In this document: one piece after another, positions 30,601-42,652 of the stretch | Numbering within the stretch: the first letter of the stretch is position 1 | Layout: every line of letters begins with the position of its first letter | Source: Psophocarpus tetragonolobus | Lineage: Eukaryota > Streptophyta > Magnoliopsida > Fabales > Fabaceae | DNA length: 64,000 bases | Assembly: GCA_037954015.1 (NCBI GenBank) | Contig: CM075695.1 | Location: forward strand, 13,231,652 to 13,295,651 | Direction: 5' to 3' | Position numbers and translations under genes: made by a program | Notes under the pieces: generated by a model | Told to the model about the DNA's origin: nothing | Seen by the model: only the letters and a program-made list of their open reading frames with translations | The model's database searches: none

Positions 30601-33600
30601 TCCTTCTTCCTTTTCCACCTGTTCTCCTTGTTCCAATTCTTCTTCTTCATCTCACCTCCTTCCACTACTTCTTCTTCCTCCTCTCGTTCACCTTCTTCAC
30701 TTTCCACATCTTCTTCTTCTTCCTTTCCTTCTCCTTCTTCGACTTCTTCTAGTTACTCTCCTTCTTCTTCCTCTTCTTATCTTTCTTCCACTTCTCCTGC
30801 CTCCTCTTCTTCTCTTTCTTCCACTTCTTCTTCATCCTCTCCTTTCCTTTCTTTTCTTCCTCTTCATCTCCTTCTTCCTCTTCCTTTCCTTCGTCATATC
30901 CCTCTTTTTCTCCTTCTTCTGCTTCTACTTGCATTTCTACCTCCTGTTCTCCTTCTTCCACTTCTTCTCCATCATCCCCACTCCTTCAACTACTTCTTCT
31001 TCTTCCTCTTGTTCACCTTCTTCCACTTGTTCTTCTTCTTCCTTTTCTTCTCCTACTTGCCCTTCTTCTGCCTACACTACTTCTTCTTCCTCCCCTTCTT
31101 CTTCTCCTCCTTGTTCCACTTCTTCTTCATCCCTTTTCCTTCCATTGCTTCTTCTTCCTCCTCTTTTTCTCATTCTTCCACTTCTTCTTCTTCTTCCTAT
31201 TGTTCTCCTTCTTCCACTTACAGTTCTTCCTTTTCTTTTCTTTCATCCACTTCTTCTTCTTCCTCTTCTTCTCCTTCTGCCACCTCTTCTCCCTCCTCCC
31301 GTTCTCCTTCTTCCACTTCTTCTTCTTCATCTCCTTTCATTCCACTACTTCCTCCTATTCCTCTTATTCTCTCCTTCTACCACTTCTTCTACTTGTTGTT
31401 CTTCTGCATTTTCGTCTTCTTCTTCCTCTTCTTACATTTCTTCTCCTTCCACAACTTCTTCTTCTTTCCTTTCCTCTTATCCTTCCTCTTTTTCTCCATC
31501 CCCCACTTCTGTTGCTTCCCATTGTTGCTCTTCCTCTTCTTATCCTTCCCCCAAATCTTATGCTTCCACTTCTTCTTCTTCTTCCTCTTCTCCTCCAGAT
31601 TCCACTTCTTCTGCTTCTTCTTCCCTTCCGTTCCCGTCCTTCTTCCTTTTCCTCTTTTTCTCCTTGTTCCAATTCTTCTTCTTCATCTCACCTCCTTCCA
31701 CTACTTCTTCTTCCTCCTCTTGTTCACCTTCTTCACTTTCCACATCTTCTTCTTCTTCCTTTCCTTCTCCTTCTTCGACTTCTTCTAGTTACTCTCCTTC
31801 TTCTTCCTCTTCTTATCCTTCTTCCACTTCTCCTGCCTCCTCTTGTTCTCTTTCTTCCACTTCTTCTTCATCCTCTCCTTTCCTTTCTTTTCTTCCTCTT
31901 CATCTCCTTCTTCTTCTTCCTTTCCTTCGTCATATCCCTCTTTTTCTCCTTCTTCTGCTTCTACTTGCATTTCTACCTCATGTTCTCCTTCTTCCACTTC
32001 TTCTCCATCATCCCCACTCATTCAACTACTTCTTCTTCTTCCTCTTGTTCACCTTCTTCCACTTGTTCTTCTTCTTCCCTTTCTTCTCCTTCTTGCCCTT
32101 CTTCTGCCTACACTACTTCTTCTTCCTCCCCTTCTTTTTCTCCTCCTTGTTCCACCTCTTCTTCATCCCTTTTCCTTCCATTGCTTCTTCTTCCTCCTCT
32201 TTTTCTCATTTTTCCACTTCTTCTTCTTCTTCCTATTGTTCTCCTTCTTGCACTTACAGTTCTTCCTTTTCTTTTCTTTCATCCACTTCTTCTTCCTCTT
32301 CTTCTCCTTCTGCCACCTCTTCTCCCTCCTCCCGTTCTCCTTCTTCCACTTCTTCTTCTTCATCTCCTTTCATTCCACTACTTCCTCCTATTCCTCTTAT
32401 TCTTTCCTTCTACCACTTCTTCTACTTGTTGTTCTTCTTCATTTTCGTCTTCTTCTTCCTCTTCTTCCATTTCTTCTCCTTCCAGAACTTCTTCTTCTTT
32501 CCTTTCCATCTTCTCCTCCCTCGTTTTCTCCATCCCCCACTTCTGTTGCTTCCCATTGTTGCTCTTCCTCTTCTTCTCCTTCCCCAAAATCTTATGCTTG
32601 CACTTCTTTTTCTTCTTCCTCTTCTCCTCCAGATTCCACTTCTTCTGCTTCTTCTTCCCTTCCCTTCCCCTCCTTCTTCCATTTCCACCTGTTCTCCTTG
32701 TTCCAATTCTTCTTCTTCATCTCACCTCCTTCCACTACTTCTTCTTCCTCCTCTTGTTCACCTTCTTCACTTTCCACATCTTCTTCTTCTTCCTTTCCTT
32801 CTCCTTCTTCGACTTCTTCTAGTTACTCTCTTTCTTCTTCCTCTTCTTATCTTTCTTCCACTTCTCCTGCCTCCTCTTGTTCTCTTTCTTCCACTTCTTC
32901 TTCATCCTCTCCTTTCCTTTCTTTTCTTCCTCTTCATCTCCTTCTTCCTCTTCCTTTCCTTCGTCATATCCCTCTTTTTCTCCTTCTTCTGCTTCTACTT
33001 GCATTTCTACCTCATGTTCTCCTTCTTTCACTTCTTCTCCATCATCCCCACTCCTTCCACTACTTCTTCTTCTTCCTCTTGTTCACCTTCTTCCACTTGT
33101 TCTTCTTCTTCCCTATCTTCTCCTTCTTGCCCTTCTTCTGCCTACACTACTTCTTCTTCCTCCCCTTCTTCTTCTCCTCCTTGTTCCACTTCTTCTTCAT
33201 CCCTTTTCCTTCCATTGCTTCTTCTTCCTCCTCTTTTTCTCATTCTTCCACTTCTTCTTCTTCTTCCTATTGTTCACCTTCTTCCACTTACAGTTCTTCC
33301 TTTTCTTTTCTTTCATCCACTTCTTCTTCTTCCTCTTCTTCTCCTTCTGCCGCCTCTTCTCCCTCCTTCCGTTCTCCTTCTTCCACTTCTTCTTCTTCAT
33401 CTCCTTTCATTCCACTACTTCCTCCTATTCCTCTTATTCTCTCCTTCTACTACTTCTTCTACTTGTTGTTCTTCTTCATTTTCGTCTTCTTCTTCCTCTT
33501 CTTCCATTTCTTCTCCTTCCAGAACTTTTTCTTCTTTCCTTTCCATCTTCTCCTCCCTCGTTTTCTCCATCCCCCACTTCTGTTGCTTCCCATTGTTGCT

Positions 33601-36600
33601 CTTCCTCTTCTTCTCCTTCCCCAAAATCTTATGCTTGCAGTTCTTTTTCTTCTTCCTCTTCTCCTCCAGATTCCACTTCTTCTGCTTCTTCCTCCCTTCC
33701 CTTCCCCTCCTTCTTTCTTTTCCACCTGTTCTCCTTGTTCCAATTCTTCTTCTTCATCTCACCTCCTTCCACTACTTCTTCTTCCTCCTCTTGTTCACCT
33801 TCTTCACTTTCCACATCTTCTTCTTCTTCCTTTCCTTCTCCTTCTTCGACTTCTTCTAGTTACTCTCCTTCTTCTTCCTCTTCTTATCTTTCTTCCACTT
33901 CTCCTGCCTCCTCTTTTCTCTTTCTTCCACTTCTTCTTCATCCTCTCCTTTCCTTTCTTTTCTTCCTCTTCATCTCCTTCTTCTTCTTCCTTTCCTTCGT
34001 CATATCCCTCTTTTTCTCCTTCTTCTGCTTCTACTTGCATTTCTACCTCCTGTTCTCCTTCTTCCACTTCTTCTCCATCATCCCCACTCCTTCAACTACT
34101 TCTTCTTCTTCCTCTTGTTCACCTTCTTCCACTTGTTCTTCTTCTTCCCTTTCTTCTCCTTCTTGCCCTTCTTCTGCCTACACTACTTCTTCTTCCTCCC
34201 CTTCTTCTTCTCCTCCTTGTTCCACTTCTTCTTCATCCCTTTTCCTTCCATTGCTTTTTCTTCCTCCTCTTTTTCTCATTCTTCCACTTCTTCTTCTTCT
34301 TCCTATTGTTCTCCTTCTTCCACTTACAGTTTTTCCTTTTCTTTTCTTTCGTCCACTTCTTCTTCTTCCTCTTGTTCTCCTTCTGCCACCTCTTCTCCCT
34401 CCTCCCGTTCGCCTTCTTCCACTTCTTCTTCTTCATCTCCTTTCATTCCACTACTTCCTCCTATTCCTCTTATTCTCTCCTTCTACCACTTCTTCTACTT
34501 GTTGTTCTTCTTCATTTTCGTCTTCTTCTTCCTCTTCTTCCATTTCTTCTCCTTCCAGAACTTCTTATTCTTTCCTTTCCATCTTCTCCTCCCTCGTTTT
34601 CTCCATCCCCCACTTCTGTTGCTTCCCATTGTTGCTCTTCCTCTTCTTCACCTTCCCCAAAATCTTATGCTTGCACTTCTTTTTCTTCTTCCTCTTCTCC
34701 TCCAGATTCCACTTCTTCTGCTTCTTCTTCCCTTCCCTTCCCCTCCTTCTTCCTTTTCCACCTGTTCTCCTTGTTTCAATTCTTCTTCTTCATCTCACCT
34801 CCTTCCACTACTTCTTCTTCCTCCTCTTGTTCACCTTCGTGAACTTCTTCACTTTTCACATCTTCTTCTTCTTCCTTTTCTTCTCCTTATTCCACTTCTT
34901 CTAGTTACTCTCCTTCTTCTTCCTCTTCTTATCTCTCTTCCACTTCTGTTGCCTCCTCTTGTTCTCTTTCTTCCACTTCTTCTTCATCCTCTCCTTTCCT
35001 TTCTTTTCTTCCTCTTCGTCTCCTTCTTCTTCTTCCTTTCCTTCGTCATATCCCTCTTTTTCTCCTTCTTCTACTTCCACTTGCATTTCTACCTCTTGTT
35101 CTCCTTCTTCCACTTCTTCTCCATCATCCCCACTCCTTCAACTACTTTTTCTTCTTCCTCTTGTGCACCTTCTTCCACTTCTACTACATCCTATTGTTCT
35201 CCTTCTTCCACTTGCACTTCTTCCTTTTCTTTTCGTTCTTCCATTTCTTCTTCTTCCTCTTCTTCTCTTTCTGCCACCTCTTTTCCTCCTCCTGTTCTCC
35301 TTCTTCCACTTCTTCTTCTTCATCTCCTTTCATTCCACTACTTCCTCCTATTCCTCTTATTCTCTCCTTCTACCACTTCTTCTACTTGTCATTCTTCTTC
35401 ATTTTCGACTCCTTCTTCTGCTTCTTCTGCTTACACTTCTTCTTCTTCCTCTTCTTCCATTTCTTCTCCTTCCACAACTTCTTCTTCTTTCCTTTCCATC
35501 TTCTCCTTCCTCGTTTTCCCCATCCCCCACTTCTGTTGCTTCCCATTGTTGCTCTTCCTCTTCTTCTCCTTCCTCCAAATCTTATGCTTGCACTTCTTCT
35601 TCTTCTTCCTCTTCTCCTCCAGATTCCACTTCTTCTGCTTTTTCTTCCCTTCCCTTCCCCTCCTTCTTCCTTTTCCACCTTTTCTCCTTGTTCCAATTCT
35701 TCTTCTTCATCTCACCTCCTTCCACTACTTCTTCTTCCTCCTCTAGTTCACCTTCTTCAACTTCTTCACTTTTCACATCTTCTTCTTCTTCCTTTTCTTC
35801 TCCTTCTTCCACTTCTTCTAGTTACTCTTCTTCTTCTTCCTCTTCTTATCTTTTTTCCACTTCTCCTGCCTCCTCTTGTTCTCTTTCTTCCACTTCTTCT
35901 TCATCCTCTGCTTTCCTTTCTTTTCTTCCTCTTCGTCTCCTTCTTCTTCTTCCATTCCTTCGTCATATCCCTCTTTTTCTCCTTCTTCTGCTTCCACTTG
36001 CATTTCTACCTCCTGTTCTCCTTCTTCCACTTCTTCTCCATCATTCCCACTCCTTCAACTACTTCTTCTTCTTCCTATTGTTCACCTTCTTCCACTTCTA
36101 CTACATCCACTTGTTCTTCTTCTTACCTTTCTTCTCCTTCTTGCCCTTCTTCTGCCTACACTACTTCTTCTTCCTCCCCTTCTTCTTCTCCTCCTTGTTC
36201 CACTTCTTCTTCATCCCCTTTCCTTCCATTTCTTCTTCTTCCTCCTCTTTTTCTCATTGTTCCACTTCTTCTTGTTCTTCCTATTATTCTCCTTCTTCCA
36301 CTTGCACTTCTTCCTTTTCTTCTCGTTCTTCCACTTCTTCTTCTTCCTTTTCTTCTCCTTCTGCCAACTCTTCTCCCTTCTCCCGTTCTCCTTCTTCCAC
36401 TTCTTCTTCTTCATCTCCTTTCATTCCACTACTTCTACCACTTCTTCTACTTCTACTTGTTGTTCTTCTTCATTTTCGTCTCCTTCTTCCGCTTCATCTG
36501 CTTACACTTCTTCTTCTTCCTCTTCTTCCATTTCTTCTTCTTTCCTTTCCGTCCTCTCCTTCCTCTTTTTCTCAATCCCCCACTTCTGTTGCTTCCCATT

Positions 36601-39600
36601 GTTGGTCTTCCTCTTCTTCTCCTTCCCCCAAATCTTATGCTTACACTTCTTCTTCTTCTTCCTCTTCTTCTCCAGATTCCATTTCTTCTGCTTCTTCTTC
36701 CCTTCCCTTCCCCTCCTTCTTCCTTTTCCTCCTTTTCTCCTTGTTCCAATTCTTCTTCTTCATCTCACCTCGTTCCACTACTTCTTTTTCCTCCTCTTGT
36801 TCACCTTCTTCAACTTCTTCACTTTTCACATCTTCTTCTTCTTCCTTTTCTTCTCCTTCTTCCACTTCTTCTAGTTACTCTCCTTCTTCTTCCCCTTCTT
36901 ATCTTTCATCCATTTCTCCTGCCTCCTCTTGTTCTCTTTCTTCCACTTCTTCTTCATCCTCGGCTTTCCTTTCTTTTCTTCCTCTTCGTCTCCTTCTTCT
37001 TCTTCCTTTCCTTCGTCATATCCCTCTTTTTCTCCTTCTTCTGCTTCCACTTGCATTTCTACCTCTTTTTCTCCTTCTTCCACTTCTTCTCCATCATCCC
37101 CACTCCTTCAACTACTTCTTCTTCTTCCTCTTGTTCACATTCTTCCACTTCTACTACATCCATTTGTTCTTCTTCTTCCCTCACCTCTCCTTCTTGCCCT
37201 TCTTCTGCCTACACTACTTCTTCTTCCTCCCCTTCTTCTTCTCCTCCTTGTTCCACTTCTTCTTCATCCCCTTTCCTTCCATTGCTTCTTCTTCCTCCTC
37301 TTTTTCTCATTCTTCCACTTCTTCTTCTTCTTCCTATTGTGCTCCTTCTTCCACTTGCACTTCTTCCCTTTCTTCTTGTTCTTCCACTTCTTCTCCTTCT
37401 GCCACCTCTTCTCCCTCCTCCCGTTCTCCTTCTTCCACTTCTTCTTCTTCATCTCCTTTCATTCCACTACTTCCTCCTATTTCTCTTATTCTCTCCTTCT
37501 ACCATTTCTTCTACTTCTACTTGTTGTTCTTCTTCATTTTTGTCTCCTTCTTCCGCTTCTTCTGCTTACACTTCTTCTTTTTCCTCTTCTTCCATGTGTT
37601 CTCCTTCAACAACTTCTTCTTTCCTTTCCATCTTCTCCTTCCTCTTTTTCTCCATCCCCCACTTCTGTTGCTTCCCATTGTTGCTCTTCCTCTTCTTCTC
37701 CTTCCCCCAAATCTTATGCTTGCACTTCTTCTTCTTCTTCCTCTTCTCCTCCAGATTCCACTTCTTCTGCTTCTTCTTCCCTTCCCTTCCCTTCCCCTCC
37801 TTCTTCCTTTTCCAACTTTTCTCCTTGTTCCAATTCTTCTTCTTCATCTCACCTCCTTCCACTACTTCTTTTTCCTCCTGTTGTTCACCTTCTTCACTTT
37901 CCACATCTTCTTCTTCTTTCTTTTCTTCTCTTCTTTAACTTCTTCTAGTTACTCTCCTTCTTCTCTCTCTTCTTATCTTTCTTCCACTTCTCCTACCTCC
38001 TCTTGTTCTGTTTCTTCCACTTCTTCTTCATCCTTTCCTTTCCTTTCTTTTCTTCCTCTTAGTCTCCTTCTTCTTCTTCCTTTCCTTTGTCATATCCCTC
38101 TTTTTCTCCTTCTTCTGCTTCCACTTGAATTTCTACCTCTTGTTCTCCTTCTGCCACCTCTTCTCCCTCCTCCCGTTCTCCTTCTTCCGCTTCTTCTTCT
38201 TCATCTCCTTTCATTCCACTACTTCCTCCTATTCCTCTTATTCTCTCCTTCTACCACTTCTTCTACTTCTACTACATCCACTTGTTCTTCTTCTTCCCTC
38301 TCTTCTCCTCTTGCCCTTCTTTTTCCTACACTACTTCTTCTTCCTCCCCTTCTTCTTCTCTACCTCGTTCCACTTCTTCTTCATCCCCTTTCCTTCCATT
38401 CCTTCTTCTTCCTCGTATTTTTCTCATTCTTCCACTTCTTCTTCTTCTTCCTATTGTTCTCCTTCTTCCACTTGCACTTCTTCCTTTTCTTCTCGTTCTT
38501 CCACTTCTTCTTCCTCTTTTTCTCCTTCTGCCACCTCTTCTTCCTCCTCCAGTTCTCCTTCTTCCACTTCTTCTTCTTCATCTCCTTTCATTCCATTACT
38601 TCCTCCTATTCCCCTTATTCTCTCCTTCTACCGCTTCTTCTGCTTACACTTCTTCTTCTTCCTCTTCTTCCATTTCTTCTCCTTCCACAACTTCTTCTTC
38701 TTTCCCTTTCGTCTTCTCCTTCCTCTTTTTCTCCATCCCCCACTTCTGTTGCTTCCCATTGTTGCTCTGCCTCTTCTTCTCCTTCCCCCAAATCTTTTGC
38801 TTACACTTCTTCTTCTTCTTCCTCTTGTCCTCCAGATTCCACTTCTTCTGTATCTTCTTCCCTTCCATTCCCTTCCCTTCCCCTCCTTCTTCCTTTACCT
38901 CCTTTTCTCCTTGTTCCAATTCTTCTTCTTCATCTCACCTCCTTCCACTACTTCTTCTTCCTCCTCTTGTTCACCTTCTTCACTTCCCACATCTTCTTCT
39001 TCTTCCTTTTCTTCTCCTTCTTCCACTTCTTCTAGTTACTCTCCTTCTTCTTCCTCTTCTTATCTTTCTTCCACTTCTCCTGCCTCCTCTTGTTCTCTTT
39101 CTTCCACTTCTTCTTCATCATCTGCTTTCCTTTCTTTTCTTCCTCTTCGTCTCCTTCTTCTTCTTCCTTTCCTTCATCATATCCCTCTTTTTCTCCTTCT
39201 TCTGCTTCCACTTGCATTTCTACCTCTTATTCTCCTTCTTCCACTTCTTCTCCATCATCCCCACTCCTTCAACTACTTCTTCTTCTTCCTCTTGTTCACC
39301 TTCTTCCACTTCTACTACATCCATTTGTTCTTCTTCTTCCCTCTCCTCTCCTTCTTGCCCTTCTTCTGCCTACACTACTTTTTCTTCCTCCCCTTCTTCT
39401 TCTCCTCCTTGTTCCACTTCTTCTTCATTCCCCTTTCCTTCCATTGCTTCTTCTTCCTCCTCTTTTTCTCATTCTTCCACTTCTTCTTCTACTTCCTATT
39501 GTTCTCTTTCTTCCACTTGCACTTCTTCCTTTTCTTCTTGTTCTTCCACTTCTGCTTCTTCCTCTTCTTCTCCTTCTACCACCTCTTCTTCCTCCTCCCG

Positions 39601-39995
39601 TTCTCCTTCTTCCACTTCTTCTTCTTCATCTCCTTTCATTCCACTATTTCCTCCTATTCCTCTTATTCTCTCGTTCTACCACTTCTTCTACTTCTACTTG
39701 TTGTTGTTCTTCATTTTCGTCTCCTTCTTCCACTTCTTCTGCTTACACTTCTTCTTCTTCCATTTCTTCTCCTTCCACAAATTCTTCTTCTTTCCTTTCC
39801 GTCTTCTCCTTCCTCTTTTTCTCCATCCCCCACTTCTGTTGCTTCCCACTGTTGCTCTTCCTCTTCTTCTCCTTCACCAAAATCTTATGCTTACACTTCT
39901 TCTTCTTCTTCCTCTTCTCCTCCAGATTCAACTTCTTCTGCTTCTTCTTCCCTTCCCTTCCCCTCCTTCTTCCTTTTCCTCCTTTTCTCCTTGTT
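27654..39995 (-). repeat. Large CT-oriented satellite array, 12.3 kb, unit about 1.04-1.09 kb
   Basis: The plus strand is nearly pure pyrimidine. The word CTAGTTACTC, or CTGGTTACTC in the first, recurs at 28631, 29712, 30749, 31785, 32819, 33856, 34901, 35818, 36871, 37945 and 39032, giving periods 1081, 1037, 1036, 1034, 1037, 1045, 917, 1053, 1074 and 1087. Each unit carries the same set of rare words in the same order (CGTCATATCCC, CCATTGTTGCTC, AAATCTTATGC). Units between about 29.7 and 33.9 kb are nearly identical. Frames of up to 1358 codons (34959-39035) arise because stops need purines; the products are only Ser, Leu, Phe, Pro and Thr runs and are not genes. Confidence 0.95.
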
Positions 39996-40887
39996 TGATG
40001 AGGACATGAAGCTTGAAGGACTTGGAGGACTTATGACAAGGGCAAGGACAAGAAGAGCTAAGGAAGCTATTCAACAAGTATTGGCAGCCCTTTTGCAAAA
40101 AGAGCCAAACATTGAAGAAATAAAGTTTAAAATTGTTAATTGTCTTAGGACTGAAGAGAGCAATACTTGACCTAAATGGAAGAGAAGTTTGGAATAAATT
40201 AAACTCATTTTCTTGGAGTTTACTTAGTTAATGGTGGGCAACCAGAATTGTCTAATTAAAGTTGCAGCCACCTAGGTTATCAATTCTAATTAGTGTAAAT
40301 GTTTAATTTGCTTTGGCAGTTACACTTTGTTATTAAGCTGCCCATTATTAGTTTTTATTATTTTGTAACTTCAGCTGAATTTAGAAAGGCACTAAACCTA
40401 CACAAGCTGAGTTTATTAGGCATATAAATTTGGGCAAGACTGAGATGTAAGGCAAAATATTTTGGAAATAAAAAAACTAGTTGAGGTTTTCTCTCCTTTG
40501 GGTTCTTGACAATCCAAAATCTTTTGAGATTTATCAAAGGTAATTCACCCCTTTGTGTGTGCAATCTCGTAGACATATCTTCCATCCTTGGAAGTGTGGC
40601 GTCTATAAATTCCAATTCCATTTTCTGTCTTTTCCATTCATACTCAATTCTGCCCAGCAAACTCTATGATGAATTGCACAGGAAAGTCCTACACTATTCA
40701 AAAACTCGTTTACTCGTAGAATTTCAATAACTTTTAATTTCCAGTCTATGTCTAAGAGTTTGACAGTAATTCTAATCAATTTATTTTTGGCAATTGTTTG
40801 CATTCCACGTTGATTAATTTTGTTAACGCGACCAGCTAAATTCCTAGGGTCCTTTCAGAATCCTAAACTGACAGTGGATTCATATCA
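39996..40887 (+). repeat. Solo LTR of family A (A3), 892 bp
   Basis: Complete A LTR, TGATGAGGACATG to GGATTCATATCA, with a TATA box at 40423 and the encoded tail (DEDMKLEGLGGLMTRAR). CT satellite lies on the left. The right side reads AATTCATATCACAATTTG before element B2. The flanking five bases (TTGTT and AATTC) do not match, so it is not a simple solo LTR with a target duplication. Confidence 0.88.
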
Positions 40888-40930
40888 AATTCATATCACA
40901 ATTTGAAGCGCTTTTCATTATGGGTGAGAA

Positions 40931-41280
40931 TTATTTGGTTGGAGTGACCATGGTGAATAGCTTTTTTGTCAAATTGCCATGGTCTCCCCAACACATAGGA
41001 ACTATGTCACAAAGAATCTCATCATTATAAGATCCTATGGAAATTGGAACCATAACTTGTTCATTGACTACCATCTCCCCTTGCTCATTGAGCCATATCA
41101 ATTTGTAAGGTTTGGGATGGGGCATGGTAGTTAAGGCTAGCTTTTCAACCAACCTAGAGCTACAATAGTTACAACAGGAGCCACTATCAACAAGGAGAGA
41201 ACATACTTTGTCATTTATTTTACATCTTGTATGGAAGATGTTCTCTCTTTGTGACTGACCAACCTCTAGAGGTTGGCTTC
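40931..41280 (-). pseudogene. Family B protease (B2), frameshifted
   Basis: Catalytic LVDSGSCCNYCSSRLVEK is intact in reading order on the minus strand near 41205-41145, followed by ISIGSYNDEILCDIVPM. A deletion of about 16 bases near 40996, relative to B1, removes part of the EAGHILLGRP segment and shifts the frame. Confidence 0.82.
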
Positions 41281-41290
41281 CAAGAAGCCT

Positions 41291-42652
41291 TTAAACCATA
41301 AGGAGGTCCCCCTCATAAGGAAAAGCTTCCTCACACTCTTGTTCAAAAGTATGTCCCCCTTCTTCCTCATTCTCACTAGAGGAGGAAGATGAGCTATTCT
41401 CACTACAAATGTCTTGTCCCCTCATGATCATGGTTTTCTTGTTAGGGCATTGAGAGGCAATGTGGCCTCTCCCAAGACATTTGAAGCATTTGATACTACT
41501 TTGCCTCCCAGTACGCTTAGCAGTAGAGGATTTTCTCTCTACATGAGGTGCTTTTGTATCTTGAAAATGCTTGGGTTCCTCTTTGGGAAAACCCTTGAAA
41601 GAGTTTCCCTTAAGTTGGTCTCTCTTTGAGTAAGAGGGAGAATCTTTTTTAAAGCTTTTTCTCTTGAGTTGATTCTTAGCTCTTACACAAAGTTCTACCA
41701 ACTCATCAAGGTTTGAGTATGAAAGAAGCTCTACCTTATCTCTAATGTCAGAGCTTAATCCACACAAAAACCTAGCAAGGGTGGCATTGGGTTCCTCAAT
41801 GATATTGACCCTTAGTATGAGAAGCTCCATCTTTTGTCTATACTCCTCAATACTTAGGTTATGTTGCCTAAGTCTTTGGAGCCTATCCAAAATATCCCTC
41901 TCATAATATGAAGGAATGTGCCTTCTTCGCAAACAAGTTTTTAAATCATTCCAGTAGCGAATGTCAGGCATTTGTTTACTATCCTTGACTAACCCATCCC
42001 ACCAATGCAAAGCAGAACCTTGAAAACTAAGGGAGGCCAAAGGTACTTTCCTTTCTTCCCTAATTTCATAGCATCAAAAGATTTGTTCCACTTTGACTTC
42101 CCAATCTAGGTAAGTCTCAACATCTTCTCTACCATGAAAATGGGGTAGGTCTACCTTTGGTTCCCTAGCATGATTTATGTTCTCTTGAGGAGAATGATGA
42201 TTGTATGATGAATGAGAGTGATGCTTATGTTGATTTCTATAGTATTCTTCTTCACTAGAGCTAAAATGCCTAGATGGGGATCTTATGATAATTCCTTTAT
42301 TTTTTCTATCACTCTCCCTCCCATCTCTCTTCTTACTCTCTTCTCCTCTCCTTCTCTCTTCTTCCTCTTTTTCTCTTTTTCTTTCTAGTTCTTTCCTTCT
42401 TCTCCTTTCTTCATCCTCTCTTCTCTCTTTTTGCCTTCTCTTTTCTTGCACTTTTTTCTCTTTTCTCATTTCCAACATCTCTTTTTTTAACTCTTCTTTC
42501 TCTTTTTCTTCTGTCCTTTCTTGTTCTTTAGCCATCCATTCCCTAAATTCTAAGTTAAGGTTTTCAAGAGTGTCTCCCTTAGAAGGTTTTCTTTGGTTGA
42601 CACTCTTACTTGTTGAACAACTATGTGCACTAGAATATGTGTGGGAAGTCAT
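41291..42652 (-). pseudogene. Family B gag (B2), nearly intact
   Basis: Starts MTSHTYSSAHSC at 42652; ER/K-rich helix follows at about residues 46-120, then a His/Ser-rich part, then the capsid domain (DVETYLDWEVKVEQIF). TGA at about 42074 replaces the CGA of B1, and the frame resumes with LASLSFQGSALHWWDG through RRRHIPSYYERD to the CCHC knuckle CFKCLGRGHIASQC and an acidic serine-rich tail. A second stop (TAA for CAA) ends it before protease. Only point stops break this gene, so it is the better gag copy of the family. Confidence 0.85.

Noticed and set aside
34959..39035. Open frame of 1358 codons, and others of 999-1167 codons, on the plus strand of the CT satellite
   Set aside because: Stops need purines, so pyrimidine-rich DNA is open in all frames. 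Products are only Ser, Leu, Phe, Pro and Thr runs, several overlapping frames are open at once, and they repeat with the satellite period.
27654..39995. CRISPR-like regular repeat array
   Set aside because: Eukaryotic satellite; units are about 1 kb with no short repeat-spacer pattern.
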